Source of the DNA: Alentia gelatinosa
Taxonomy: Eukaryota; Annelida; Polychaeta; Phyllodocida; Polynoidae
Assembly (NCBI GenBank): GCA_950022655.1
Contig: OX465583.1
Location: 11,119,798-11,183,797, forward strand
Direction of reading: 5' to 3'
Length of the DNA: 64,000 bases
Shown here: in pieces, positions 43,843 through 54,829 of the stretch
Position numbering within the stretch: the stretch's first letter is position 1
Layout: every line of letters begins with the position of its first letter
Translations under genes and position numbers: made by a program
Notes under the pieces: generated by a model
Told to the model about the DNA's origin: nothing
Seen by the model: the letters and a program-made list of their open reading frames with translations, nothing else
The model's database searches: none

Positions 43843-44355
43843 GCCCAATGCACACTGTGCGACTTTTCCCGTTTTTAGCGGAAAAGTCGCCGTAAAACTC
43901 CCCTTGCTATAGTTTCCTGGTGAAATATCGCAACGTGTGCCATGCTTTCCTTGCGATATCGCAGACCCCATTATGCAACCCTTTTTCACCCTCTTCCCCC
44001 CTGCTGATTTGGGGTTTGTCGCTGACTTTCCCTTGAGACTTTGAGTCTTTCGAATATAATAAGGGCATCGCACACTTTGCGACATTTTTCCTTGAGATAT
44101 GCTTGAGATTTTGCACTGAAAATATCGCAAGGGGTGCATCTAAAGCCCAACGCACACTGTGCGACTTTTCCCATTTTTAGCGGAAAAGTCGCAGTAAAAC
44201 TCCCCCTTGAGATATTTTCTCGGTACAATATTGCAACGTGTGCCATGCTTTCCTTGTGATATCGCAGACCCCATTATACACCCCTTTTCGCCCGCTGATT
44301 TGGGGTTTGTCACTGACTTTCCCTTGAGACTTTCCTTGAGACTTTCGAATATAAC
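43841..44355 (+). repeat. 302-bp tandem duplication
   Basis: AAGCCCAATGCACACTGTGC, ACTTTTCCCGTTTTTAGCGG, AAAAGTCGC, GTGTGCCATGCTTTCCTTG, GCTGATTTGGGGTTTGTC and GACTTTCCCTTGAGACTTT are repeated from 44,143. The start resembles the family K MITE end (CACACTGTGC). The reverse frames of about 100 codons here follow the duplication and are not a gene. Confidence 0.85.
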
Positions 44356-44358
44356 ATG

Positions 44359-44924
44359 TTGTATTTTATCGCATGCGACTTTTGCCTTTTGGATGCCACC
44401 TCCCGCTGGGCGGGCTGTCGGCCCGGGTCCCGGGTCCCAGAAAAGTCTCAAGCGACCCGTGCAGAATTATCCCTCCCCTTGCATATACCCGGCCCATGGC
44501 TAGTCTCAAACATCCAGCCAATATATATGTTTCTCTTCACAGAAACAGATTATAATTGTCATTATATATCACTACAGTTTTAAATTAAATTTTCAGTATG
44601 GCAAGAAATAATACCTAAGAAAAGATGTACAGCTGTGTAGAAAAATACAAAAAAAATAGCAGATTTCAGTTTAGTACTGCACGAGAATCTCACTCTCGTG
44701 GCTCTTCAATCTCCATGCCTATGTCTGGTTCACTCTGTCCTTATGTGCGGGAAGAACTCCATGCGGATTCGCTCAGAATCGTAGTTTTTTTTTAGATATA
44801 GTAGGTAACAAATTCTAGAGGATGATAGATTCTGTTAGCAAAATGTGCGATATCCTTAAAATGTTACATTTTATCACATGCGACTTTTGCCTTTTGAATG
44901 TCACCTCCCGCTGAATAGGGTGGC
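44359..44924 (+). repeat. Direct repeat pair about 505 bp apart
   Basis: ATTTTATCGCATGCGACTTT, TGCCTTTTGGATG and CACCTCCCGCTG at 44,366-44,408 recur at 44,871-44,914. Between them lies a GC-rich patch (GGCGGGCTGTCGGCCCGGGT) and AT-rich filler. Confidence 0.75.
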
Positions 44925-45546
44925 CTTTTTAAGCTTGTAATGGTTATTTCTTGGATCAGAGAATCGCAATTTTAAAAGATTTAAAATGGTAGCTTTCTTT
45001 AAGACAAGCGTCTATACCAGCTTCAGCTACGACACCCCTTTGGGGTGTCGTCCGTTTACGAGACCTTGAGACGATGTAGGAGAGTGTGGACGAGGTTTCT
45101 CCGTTGGACGAGTTTCTTGTTGAACGAGACTTTCTCATGGCAGCTCTCTCGTATCGTATGGGGCTCGTCCCTGGACGAGCGAGAGACTTGTTGAACGAGA
45201 CTGGCTGGACGACCACCGTGCGACCTTTCAAACTCTCGTTCATCCGATGTTAAACAGACCCCAGATGCACTTCAGTTTCCTGGCACCAAAACCTGCCTGT
45301 GTCTAGTGTCTGTCTGGAGGCCATCGGCGCAATGGAATGCTCCTGGTTCATCTGCTAGATCAATTTTCAAAACCTAAGGTCTAAAACTGATATACAAGAT
45401 CATCTTAATGTTAGCATGGATTTGCCCTACCTTTTGACAATCTTGAAGTATGAGCTTTTCTTATGCAAAAATCTGTTTGAATGGATTTGCCTTAAGATGT
45501 AGACTACCTCGATGTGTGAGCACATTCTTTAAACACCTACGTTATA

Positions 45547-45605
45547 CCGGGGACACACCTAGCGAGTGAAGACCGCGATTTCCGGAATCGCCAACACGAA
45601 TTGGC

Positions 45606-45674
<69 letters not shown>

Positions 45675-45811
45675 CATATGAGATATTATTTCATAGGAAT
45701 ATCTCCTGCCTATAATTTAGCATTTTGGAAGCAATAATCAGGTGAAATATGAAATAAAAGCTCACATATAGGCCATTTTGTGTTTGCGATTACGGAACTC
45801 GCTGCGTTGCC
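45547..45811 (+). mobile_element. Family D MITE containing a TA microsatellite
   Basis: CCGGGGACACACCTAGCGAG at the left, then CCAACACGAATTGGCG, a TA run at 45,605-45,676, GAGATATTATTTCATAGGAA, TAATTTAGCATTTTGGAAGC and CCATTTTGTGTTTGCGATTA. The right end (GGAACTCGCTGCGTTGC) is diverged. Confidence 0.75.
45605..45676. repeat. (TA)n microsatellite inside family D
   Basis: It lies exactly where other D copies have GGCGTATATATGTGAG, so it grew from that seed. Confidence 0.9.
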
Positions 45812-46339
45812 TCAAACAAATGCGAGAGATTGAAATTTAAAGTTTCATATTTCGTTTTCAAGTTCGCTGAAAAGCATGGAAGGCGCCCATGGGCAGATAA
45901 AGAACATCGGGTCCAAAGGTTGGGCAGATCTTGATTATCAGGGACACGAATTGTAATTATAACTCGGGTGAAGCAGGGAAAGTGATCTCCGGGGATTTAA
46001 AGGCATGTTCCACAATGCACAGTGGCGACAACTGCTGATTTTTAAATATTGTCAACTATCAATCAAATCTGGTGATTTATTCTAATTCCAAATGAGCAGA
46101 TTTAGTGTTCCGTCCAGTTTATGCATTCTTGATAGGTAAAATAGGGCAATTTACATCTGCTTGAATTACGTAGGAAATGTACTGAAAAATATGATTTTCT
46201 TCAATTCTTTCAAAAACAAGGACGCTGATCTATTTGACACACAAATACTGCACCACTCACCCTGCTGGTCTCAGACATACTACTGCATCGCTCGATAGTT
46301 TCTCAGTGTGTATCGCCGTTTATATAGGATATGTATAAG

Positions 46340-46515
46340 TACTTGGAAATAGGTCAATTGTACGACAACTATACGACGTTTTGTACGGACGATACTGCTG
46401 ATGCCGACGACAAGTTTTATGCTAGCTACCCTGAATGAAAAATGTCGTCCAGTATGTCGTTCATAGTTCAATATGTCGTATCGTCCAACCTCACGGACAA
46501 CAAAATATCATTCAA
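46340..46515. repeat. Palindromic repeat rich in CGTCC/TACGAC
   Basis: GTACGACAACTATACGACG, TACGGACGATACTGCTGATG, AATGTCGTCCAGTATGTCGT and ATGTCGTATCGTCCAACCTC. It resembles the subterminal zones of the 42.4-45.3 kb element, so it may be a relative. Confidence 0.45.
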
Positions 46516-46595
46516 CGGCCCCCTGGGACCCGTTTCTTAATCTAAGATTGTACATGTAAGCCATAGAAACCCAGAGACGATGTGGGTCCAGAGAC

Positions 46596-46771
46596 GATGT
46601 TAGTCATTTTCATCGAGTGGATTTCTGATTTTATCTCACCCCGTATAACACTATTTATTGATGAAATGAATCACCAAATTAGCCATTGAGTATTGGGTAC
46701 ACGAACCTCACGGCCGTGGAGTACGAGTTCCTAATGTTAAGCCTATGGAGAAAAATACCGGGGTGAGATAA
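46596..46771 (+). mobile_element. Double-hairpin element, subfamily III, B half only
   Basis: The hairpin is reduced to GTCATTTTCATCGAGTGGAT. The B half is complete: TTTATCTCACCCCGTATAAC, CCATTGAGTATTGGGTACAC and CCTAATGTTAAGCCTATGG to GGGGTGAGATAAA. Confidence 0.8.
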
Positions 46772-46779
46772 AATCCGGG

Positions 46780-47085
46780 ACGTGTTTCATGGTCGTGACA
46801 ATCGCTAATAGCGAGCGTTTCGAGCCGTTCGGATTGTGATAATCGCTAATAGCGGGCATTTACAGGCCATCACGTTGTATAGTCGTGATGACCACTGTAG
46901 AGTGATCAGTCTCAGGTGCAGCGATCGTTTGCTGACTGTTTAGCGTCGCATAGTCATAATGATCGCAAATGATTTTCTCACGAAACGATCGCCTAAAACG
47001 GACGCTATTTGTGACAGTGTTAGACGTACAGGACAAAACTGTGGTATGTTGTTTTACAGACATTATGACTTAGTCAAATCTAACA
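46780..47085. repeat. Repeat-rich block; its right part is duplicated at 48.0 kb
   Basis: GTCGTGACAATCGCTAATAG and GTGATAATCGCTAATAGCGG are internal direct repeats. The segment CTATTTGTGACAGTGTTAGA, CGTACAGGACAAAACTGTGG and GTTTTACAGACATTATGACT (47,006-47,078) recurs almost unchanged at 48,007-48,076. Confidence 0.65.
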
Positions 47086-47099
47086 ATATTTTTCGCCGC

Positions 47100-48000
47100 T
47101 AAGAATCTTTTTTGTATGTCATACCTATTTTCCAAATTTCATAATTTGTTACATGTTATGAATAACTCGTTTGTGTGAAACATATTACTGTTTGAACTTG
47201 CAACTGTGGCCACTGCACAACTTGTCTAGAAGGTTCACAAACTACTGTACCCCTCTACAATTTAAAGTTATTTTTATTATTGCATTTTGATGTTCTTATT
47301 GCATTATGACCATTATATTCATCACCGTCTATAATACCTCCCAGATACTGGTAACTAGCAGGAAGGAGTCGTTAAGAACTGTGATTAATCTGCTTTGGTT
47401 TTTATACCAACACATATGTCTTAGCCTTAGCTTTATAACCATATCTTATTTATAAAAAAAGGACTGTGTCATTTATATTTTTCAAGTTAAGTGTTGGTCA
47501 CCTTATGGTCATAAATCACAGAAAGTGTGCATATGGGGCTCTGGGATGAAATGGGGGGTCTCTGAATAAACCTTCGAGTACCCCAGAGTTCTTTCTTCTG
47601 GGAAATGTATAGGTGCTTTGTTACCTGCTCATGAAGCGTTATCGGTTAAATACGAAAACTGTTGCTATCGTAACTCATGGAACCTATACACCCTGGAAAC
47701 GAAGTCCGGGCGAGTGACATTTGAGTCTATTCATGGTTAGGGGTAGCTAGACAAGTTGTCATATGATTTTGGTGCCCATTTCTATATTTTTTTCTCGTGT
47801 CTAAGGGTTAGGCTTGGGGTGTTCTGGTGAGTGTTCATGGGCATGATCCTTCGCACTGTGCTGTTTCATGCAAGGGTATGACAAGTATTTTACCTTAATT
47901 CTAGGTGCCTAAATATACATTACTTGTTGTTTACGTTAATAGGGGTACAGAGGTGGGTAGGCACTATCCATTAGATAAAATACAATTCCCAGGGGGCATA
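47100..48000. other. Stretch without recognisable genes
   Basis: AT-rich sequence between two copies of the duplicated 70-bp segment. No exon-like frame or MITE end seen. Confidence 0.45.
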
Positions 48001-48526
48001 CTTCGCTATTTGTGACAGTGTTAGACGTACAGGACAAGACTGTGGTCTAATGTTTTACAGACATTATGACTTATTCAACGAAAACGGCACCGATCTATTG
48101 AGTTCTCCTAAAACTAGATTAAAACAGTTAAAACAAAGAGCGATTTCAAATCAATGACTACGATTGCAATTTAAATGGGCGATACTGGAAACGATATCCT
48201 TCTAGTTGCGTTGCATTATCTCAACCAGATGTATTCTCAATGCCTGTCCACTTATAATGGGGGGACAACTCTTTGTGCAGAACAATCCGAAATTGGTAGA
48301 TAATAAAAGCTGTAAGTATAATCCCAGATACTTACTGATCATATATATTGAATAATATGAGTATAGCATATGTTTAGAGGATCCATCCATCATCGTCTTG
48401 TGTTTATTTTTAATAAAGAGGACCCCACAAAAACCACCATGGCATACTTTTTGTAATCGCTCTTTCTTTTAAAGTCTCCCCCTTTTGGTTGACGGTGCGG
48501 ATATCTCAGGAAAGGGCAGCGGCATG

Positions 48527-48783
48527 TGCACTCCTCTCATAAGATGTCACACTCTCTTAGTGGTATTCTGTACTCTCACTACGCTCTATAGGAGAAGAAT
48601 TCTTTACGAACTAGGCTTAGAGCCTTCAGAATACACTAGCCTGCCTCCTGTGCTAAATAAATGCAAACCAAAGATTCTCAAGGCCCTAAGCTTAGTTCGT
48701 TAAGAATTATTTCCCCATAGAGCGTAGTGAGAACCTTGTAAAGAATACGACTTAGAGAGTGTGAGATCTTATGAGAGGGGTGC
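48527..48783. mobile_element. Family F MITE
   Basis: GCACTCCTCTCATAAGATGT at the left and ATCTTATGAGAGGGGTGC at the right. Inside are GTGGTATTCTGTACTCTCAC, TAGGAGAAGAATTCTTTACG and GAGCGTAGTGAGAACCTTGT. Confidence 0.85.
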
Positions 48784-48979
48784 CTGGGAAGTGACGATAT
48801 CTGGCCTATAAAATCATAGGTACACATTGAGCAATCATGTTAATGTTGACAAGGTGATGTAAAAGGGAACACCAATGTCAACGGCTTCTTGTAGGCTTCA
48901 ATACGTGTCACATAGAGACATCTGAAGCCACACATGGGACATTGCACAATGAATGCATTCTTAACCCTTCAGCTCCGCT

Positions 48980-49310
48980 ATGATGCCTGGATGCATTCCC
49001 GGGCGTAGTATGCTATGAGGTCTGGAGGCATTCCCAGGCATAGTATGCTGTGATGCCTGGAGGCATTCCTGGGCATAATATGCTGTGATGCCTGGAGGCA
49101 TCTGCAGACATAGTAAGCCATGATGCCTGGAGGTATTCCCGGGCATAGTACGCTATGATGCCTAGAGGCATTCCTAGGCATAGTACGCTGTGATGCCTGG
49201 AGGCATTTCCGGGCGTAGTACACTATGATCTCTGGAGGCATTCCCAGGCATAGTTCACTGTCATGCCTGGAGGCAATACCGGGCATAGTTCGCTGATATG
49301 CCTTAAGGCA
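48980..49310 (+). repeat. 35-bp tandem array
   Basis: About nine units of GATGCCTGGAGGCATTCCCG then GGCATAGTATGCTGT. The core GATGCCTGGAGGCAT is itself a palindrome, so each unit can form a small hairpin. The frames across it (Met-Pro-Gly repeats on the minus strand) come from the array. Confidence 0.92.
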
Positions 49311-49764
49311 TCATTTCCAAAATGTAACTAGTTGCTATTTTCTATTGAAGTAATGGAAATATTTTGATTATATCTTTCCAACCTATGTAAAACTATATCA
49401 TATTTCATATCATTACTATTATACAATATCCCAATTATTTTGGATTACCAAGGAGGTGTGATATGATGGCATCACTCTGGATATTGTGAAAAGCACCAGT
49501 GTACTACAGGGCTGGAAATGGTACGCTTGCAGCGTATTTTCGGGTGTTTATTTTGTGTCTTGCAGAGTAGTGAGAGGGTTAATTAGTGCAATGCCATGGA
49601 AGCAGAGACAGCGGAATTTGAGCTCATCACTACAACTCTCTGTACCACTCAGAGACCAAGTGATAACATACCATAACCTGGGGCATTTTGAATAATCAAG
49701 GCTTGTACATGAAGACCCTTTTTTGTAACTCGTACAAGTGTTATCGTTAAATGATATTTAAGGT

Positions 49765-49926
49765 AGTTCGCTAAGTTTTGGTCAAAGTCATCGTTCTCCA
49801 TGAGGTTGATGCCAAGTACATATCGTGTGGTTTTGGAAGAATAAGGACTTTGACCAAAACGAGTTGCCTTCTGTATTCATCTTACCCCTCTACACATGAA
49901 AAGAATGGACGGCACACAGGATATAG
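49765..49926 (+). mobile_element. Double-hairpin element, subfamily II, truncated
   Basis: Arms AAGTTTTGGTCAAAGTCATC and AAGGACTTTGACCAAAACGA. The apex is lost. TTCATCTTACCCCTCTACAC starts the B half, which stops after about 45 bp. Confidence 0.65.
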
Positions 49927-49929
49927 ACC

Positions 49930-50660
49930 TAAACTGGAAATGTACAAAAAGAGCATATAGTACCAAACGGCTTCGGCCTGGAACGGATTGTTCTCCCTGC
50001 TGAGGTCAACACCAACGTATTTAGAATTCAAGAAATTAACCAAAAAGGTGATGATGGAATCCATACCACGTATTATATAACTTTTGTATTGATACCTGCT
50101 TCAGTTGTCATCCAAAACTGAAAGTATAACTATGTAGGACTGATATATAGATAAAACTATCCACTAGCACTTTATACTATGGAAATCATATACTCTATGG
50201 GGTCATGCCTGCAACAAGTTGACTGTCTCAAAAGTTCACACATTGTATGATACTAAATTTATTTGGGAGCTGATGGAAACCAGCGTTTTTTTCGCTGAAC
50301 AGCGAACCCACTTTATGTACCTTGATTTTCAATGAACTGATGTAATATCATAAAGATTCAATAAAGGCAATTGTCAAAAAAAAAGAAGACCATGGACGAT
50401 AGTTCTCATAGGAGTACGGAGAATGGGTTCCCAATGTTCAGTCTAAAAAATACTAGGGCTAAGATAAATAAATGTTGAATAAAGTTGACCCACATCATCC
50501 CCAGGTCTCTTTAGCATACTGATAAGGATCTTCATGTACAAGTCTAGATTATTCAACAGGCCCCAATACTGGTGCACTGGTATTAGCTAACCTGCGATTT
50601 AGTCATCAAGACCATACCATATCCACCCCATGAACACCGCAGAGCAATACTGCAGTATCA
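49930..50660. other. Stretch without clear genes
   Basis: Unique AT-rich DNA. A worn double-hairpin end (GGGTTCCCAATGTTCAGTCT to ACTAGGGCTAAGATAAATA, 50,427-50,471) and an A-rich tract at about 50,375 are the only marks. Confidence 0.45.
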
Positions 50661-50694
50661 CTATGCAGTACGAAGGCTTCGTTGAGAAGTGAGA

Positions 50695-51460
50695 AATGCA
50701 GGTGATTCCGGAATCACCAACACAAAATGGCGTGTATGTGAGTTATTATTTCATATAAATTCTTGCTTCTGAGATGCTAAATTATCAGTTGGAGATATTA
50801 CTCTGAAATGATATCTCGCATACATGCTGTTTTTGTATTGGCGATTTTGGAGATCACCACCGATATTCGCTTGGTGTGTCTCCGGCTTCATTCAAGCCAG
50901 AGACAAGCAAGGCAAGAGACGCAGCGATTTTCAGAATCATCAACACAAAATGGCGTGTATATGTGAGTTATTATTTCACCTGATCATTGCTTGTGAGATG
51001 CTAGATTATCAGTTGGAGATATTCCTATAAAAAAATATCTCGCATACTTGCCATTTTGTGGGAGGTTCCTATAAAATAGCATCTCACATACTCGCCATGT
51101 TGTGGGAGATTCCTATAAAATAGCATCTCACATACTCGCCATGTTGTGGGAGATTCCTGTAAAATAGCATCTCACATACTTGCCATTTTGTGGGAGATTC
51201 CTACAAAATAATATCTCACATACTCGCCATGTTGTGGGAGATTCCTATAAAATAGCCTCTCACATACTTGCCATTTTGTGGGAGATTCCTATAAAATAAT
51301 ATCTCGCATACTCGCCATTTTGTTGGAGATTCCTATAAAATAGCATCTCGCATACTCACCATTTTTATGGGAGATTCCTATAAAATAATATCTAGCATAC
51401 CATTATGTGTTGACGAGTTTGGAGATCACTGCGTTTATTGCTTGGTGTGTCTCCAGCATG
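50695..51460. mobile_element. Family D MITE pair with an internal tandem array
   Basis: One D copy runs to about 50,875 (CGCTTGGTGTGTCTCCGGC). A second starts about 50,890 (CCAGAGACAAGCAAGGCAAG) and ends at 51,451 (GCTTGGTGTGTCTCC). The second has an expanded interior (see 51,024-51,405). Confidence 0.75.
51024..51405 (+). repeat. 44-bp tandem array inside family D
   Basis: About nine units of GAGATTCCTATAAAATAGCA, TCTCACATACTCGCCATGTT, GTGG. The unit corresponds to the part of a D element between the GGGAGATATTCC and CGCCATTTTGTG segments. Confidence 0.9.
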
Positions 51461-51492
51461 AGGTAGATCTACACTGTTGGATACCACATTAA

Positions 51493-51710
51493 GCCGGAGA
51501 CACACCAAGCGAGAAACCCACCGAGTTCCATAATCGCCAACACAAAATGGCCTACATGTGAGATATCATTTCATATTTCACCTGATTATCGCCTCCAAGA
51601 GGCTAAATTATAGGCAGGAGATATTCCTATGAAATAATATCTCACATACACGCCAATTTGTGTTGGCGATTCCAGAGATCGCTGCCTTGACTCGCTTGGT
51701 GTGTCCCCGG
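51493..51710 (+). mobile_element. Family D MITE, complete reference copy
   Basis: It starts GCCGGAGACACACCAAGCGA after TTAA (51,489-51,492) and ends TCGCTTGGTGTGTCCCCGG. The inner arms CGCCAACACAAAATGGC and GCCAATTTGTGTTGGCG pair, as do ATATCATTTCATATTTCACC and GAAATAATATCTCACATA in part. About 218 bp. Confidence 0.85.
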
Positions 51711-52269
51711 TATAACCAAGTCAGATCAGCTTTTAATCTGGTTTCTCACGGTGGCCATGTTAGCACGGCTCATGGATCTCTGCGCTGCAGACTGAGCGAT
51801 GTGATCTCAGCAGTTGCACTCTCCCCCAGATCTTTCGCGGTGCTAGCGCTGTGCTTAGTCTCTGCCCCAACCCAAAGCCTGTTCCCTGGGTCTCCACAAA
51901 GGACAGGGGAGACCAGCGGACATTTCAGATTCAAAACAAGGCAACTGTCAAAAGTTATATGAGTCAAACAACTCACATATCATTAGTTTGGAAATATAGG
52001 AATTGTTAAATTGGGTTAACAGACAATCCAGCTGTTTCTTTTTCATCTCTAAACCACTTTATGATGTGAATCTAGTGTTGATCAGACTGCCCCTTCGAGT
52101 AAGCACATGTGTTATGTTGACAAACAAAACCCTGTAACACATGAGGTACCTTCCAATGAAGAAAGTAATCCCTAAGGCATTACCAGATTTGATATAACAA
52201 ATAACAGAAATGAGTGTAAATCATTTACCATATAAATATATGCATATCTATTTACATGTAAACCACAAA

Positions 52270-52430
52270 ATACTGCCCAAAGCGCTAAGAATTTAGAATA
52301 TTTCAAAAACTGGCGTATGGGCCAGATTTGAGCCCAAACAGGCAGGTTGGGGCAGAGATATAAGCGGCCGCAGGTAGTAGAGCGCAAGATCTCTGCTGGG
52401 AGAGTGCAGCAGTTGACCGGGGTGTGCAGC
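52270..52430 (+). repeat. Dispersed repeat M, copy 2
   Basis: It aligns with 31,990-32,170 (CCCAAACAGGCAGGTTGGGG, GATATAAGCGGCCGCAGGTA, GATCTCTGCTGGGAGAGTG). The 128-codon reverse frame across it has no family likeness. Confidence 0.6.
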
Positions 52431-52678
52431 CTCAGATCAGCGACATGGGACTTGAGCTCCACAGCTTTGCAGCTTGTGTCTTGGAATGGCGACAACCCTT
52501 GTAGCAGAGCTACACCGAATCTCCCGTGAGACACATGAAAACTTGCACCTTTACCCATCGTTTCACAACTTTAACATGATTTCTGAGAAAATAAGTTAAA
52601 ATTGAAAACAGATAAATTATCAATAAATTCAAAAAATGTATGACGATCAAGCCCTTAATCTCATGTTTAATATGGTAC

Positions 52679-52935
52679 CTTATCTCACCCCGGTATTTTC
52701 CTCCATAGGCTTAACTTTAGGAACTCGTACTCCACGGCCGTGAAAGTATTGTACCCAAGATTCAATGGCTAACTTGGCGAATTATTCCAGCAATACTCGA
52801 TGAAAATAGCTTGGTCTGCACTCCACCTCGTTTGACCGATACGTAATTCACTCAGTTTCGCTTCGTGGATTACTCCGAAGTCAAACTCCGGGGAGAACGG
52901 ACCAAGTTATTCTCATCTCGTGGGTTTCCTTCTAA
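52679..52935 (-). mobile_element. Double-hairpin element, subfamily III
   Basis: TTATCTCACCCCGGTATTTT, CTCCATAGGCTTAACTTTAG and ACTCCACGGCCGTGAAAGTA at the B half. Its inner partner is lost. The hairpin arms are CTCGATGAAAATAGCTTGGT and CCAAGTTATTCTCATCTCGT, with apex TTCACTCAGTTTCGCTTCGT at 52,847-52,866. Confidence 0.8.
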
Positions 52936-53198
52936 TTTTGCAAATCTATATCGTTTTTTTTACAGCCTAAGTTTTGAATAGCCTTGTATATCAATTAAAA
53001 AATGACTAGTTTTCAGTGCCCAATATTGTTGCACGGCCTGTAGTGATTACGGCCAGCAGGGACAACACCCCTGTACGCGACCATGGGGCCTGCACGGTGT
53101 TAATTAATGTGATGGACATGCCTATCCTCTACGAAGGGCCATCTTCGTTTCATGATGTATGATGGAGCCGCCATACGCTAGAGGTGACACTAATTATA

Positions 53199-53460
53199 AT
53201 TACCCCTTATCCCTGGATAAAAGAGGAGGCCGGAGTTGGGCAAAAGTAATTTTTTTAAATTTTATGGTGATGAAATTTCGGTGACCTTATTAATTATGAG
53301 TTACTAATAATGAGTGATTGATATGAGTTATTAATAATATGGAATAATTGACTACTGGAGTCAATTATTGTGATAATATAAGATAAGAAAATATAAAGTA
53401 AAAGGCCCACGGAGGTAGGTGAAGTAGTTGAGGTGTGGGTGGGTGGTTACAAGGTGGTTA
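53199..53460 (+). repeat. Dispersed repeat, copy 2 of 2
   Basis: It matches 8,575-8,770 at both ends (TTACCCCTTATCCCTGGATA; GAGGTGTGGGTGGGTGGTT). The middle is expanded by TTAATAATGAGT-type sequence. Confidence 0.6.
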
Positions 53461-53599
53461 AACAAACCGGGAGTGGGGCAACGAACGCTCCTGATCATAG
53501 GCCACGAGAAACTAATTATCTCAATAGGGCTCACTTTTTTTTGCATTATTACAGGTTATTACATCTAAGAGCAACTTTATTTGGTATGAGCCTTGAATG

Positions 53600-54829
53600 A
53601 CTCATCTTTATATCTCATTTATGTAAACGACCTGCTTGATATCATGCAGGAGGTCCAATGATAACTATACGCGGATAACACCATTATTTCCACCTCAGTA
53701 CCGAACCCGCTAGATGCAACCACTGAGGCATTGCAGAAATTATCATTGTAGTGTGAAGCAAACAAGGTAATGATCAGTTAAAACAAAGATTTTAGTTTAG
53801 GGCACTAGGCAGCGTTTATAAAGACCATCACCCTTGGGTTCAAATCTCAATGGTGTCCAGCTAAAAATTGTACCCAATTATAAATATCTGGAGGTCATCC
53901 TCAACCAGTATCTCACCTTCCCCAACACATTTATGATGTGCTGCTGAAAGTAACGTATTGATTATATTAGCCAGGTCTAATGAAACCTTTTTTTCTTGTA
54001 TTTTACTATACAAAATAACAGTAGTATCATATATTGACAATGGAGATGTTTTATTTCATACTGTCTCTTTTAGTTTAACAGAAAAATTACAAACCGTTGT
54101 AAACAGGTGTCTACGCACCATAGCGGACATCAAATGCTTATCAGAGATGGAATATGTTCATGTACAGTGTAAAGGCCTTTCTCCACATGACTGGGGGAGC
54201 TTGCGATATCAAACATATTTGATATTTGAAAACGCTTGCAATCCGGGGTACATGCGGTACCTCCGGTCTGAGACTGGGCGTACTTGCTGTCTCCACTGTG
54301 CATTTTGCTATCCTAAAAGTACCTCCAGTCTCAGACTGGGCGTACCTATGTACCAAGAATCGCACAGTGGAGACAGGGCTTTAAGTGCCAAAATTGTATG
54401 AAAAAGAATTCATATTTTAAATTAGGCCTACTAAAAACCCATAAATCCTACCAATCTTGGTGTGAGACTGATCGCTACTCGAAAGCGTGTCGCAACAATC
54501 GTAAAAGTGCATACACAAGTCAAATTGTCATATCTACAGCACAAGTACAGAGTTCATGTGTGCTACGAAGTGGAATGCCTTACCATGTCTTATGAGACTT
54601 ACGCCAACCTTGGCTGAGATTAAAAGCCTTACAAAAAGGCGAATTGATGGAAACCATAAACCAGGACATTCAATATATGGGTGGATGGTATGGCTATTCT
54701 TTTATGGCTTTGACCTTTTCGTACTGAAACCTTTCGTACACCCATCTAAGCCACCTGGATTGCATCATAACCTATAAGATCTAGTCAACTTGATTTCTGT
54801 TATACTTTGTGATATGCCAAGCCATATAT
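53600..54829 (+). pseudogene. LINE reverse transcriptase C-terminal part, copy 1, with a nested MITE
   Basis: Frames with stops and shifts give, in order: I-Y-V-N-D-L-L-D, then L-Y-A-D-N-T-I-I (the YADD active site with the last D replaced by N), then Y-K-Y-L-E-V-I-L-N-Q-Y-L-T-F (usually KYLGV-LD--L-F), then V-S-Y-I-D-N-G-D-V-L-F-H-T, then K-L-Q-T-V-V-N-R-C-L-R-T-I. Near 54,556 comes a WNALP-type tail (A-T-K-W-N-A-L-P, then P-T-L-A-E-I-K-S-L). This is the palm-to-C-terminus order of a non-LTR retrotransposon. The changed active site and the stops show it is dead. A family K MITE sits inside it (about 54,173-54,384). Confidence 0.82.
54173..54384. mobile_element. Family K MITE inside LINE copy 1
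   Basis: Left AAGGCCTTTCTCCACATGAC and right ATCGCACAGTGGAGACAGGG then CTTTAA. It contains TTGCGATATCAAACATATTT and two GTCTGAGACTGGGCGTAC-type units, the same core as the 61-bp array at 24.5 kb. Left TAAA and right TTTAA suggest a TTAA target. Confidence 0.65.

Larger units (their letters stand above)
42403..45262. mobile_element. 2.86-kb composite element with GGGGTCTGTTTAACATCGGA ends
   Basis: The 20-bp left end is matched exactly by its complement at 45,243-45,262. Subterminal zones on both sides are rich in GGACGA, CTCTCGTA and CGTCC motifs (CCTGGACGATACGAGATAC at the left; CGTATCGTATGGGGCTCGTC at the right). Inside lie an 11-bp-period array, a 302-bp duplication and a second direct repeat. 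No long non-repetitive frame is present, so it cannot encode its own transposase. Similar CGTCC/TCGTA-rich sequence occurs at 46.34-46.51 kb. Confidence 0.6.

Noticed and set aside
43837..44451. Overlapping minus-strand frames of 82-103 codons
   Set aside because: They are duplicated along with the 302-bp repeat, in different frames, with no family likeness.
48961..49286. Met-Pro-Gly repeat protein on the minus strand
   Set aside because: Translation of the 35-bp array; 105 bases (three units) keep frames open.
52172..52558. 128-codon minus-strand frame
   Set aside because: It covers dispersed repeat M. The related copy at 32.0 kb gives a different, unrelated protein.
53958..54401. 147-codon forward frame as a host gene
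   Set aside because: It is part of a LINE RT with a MITE in its second half, not a cellular gene.
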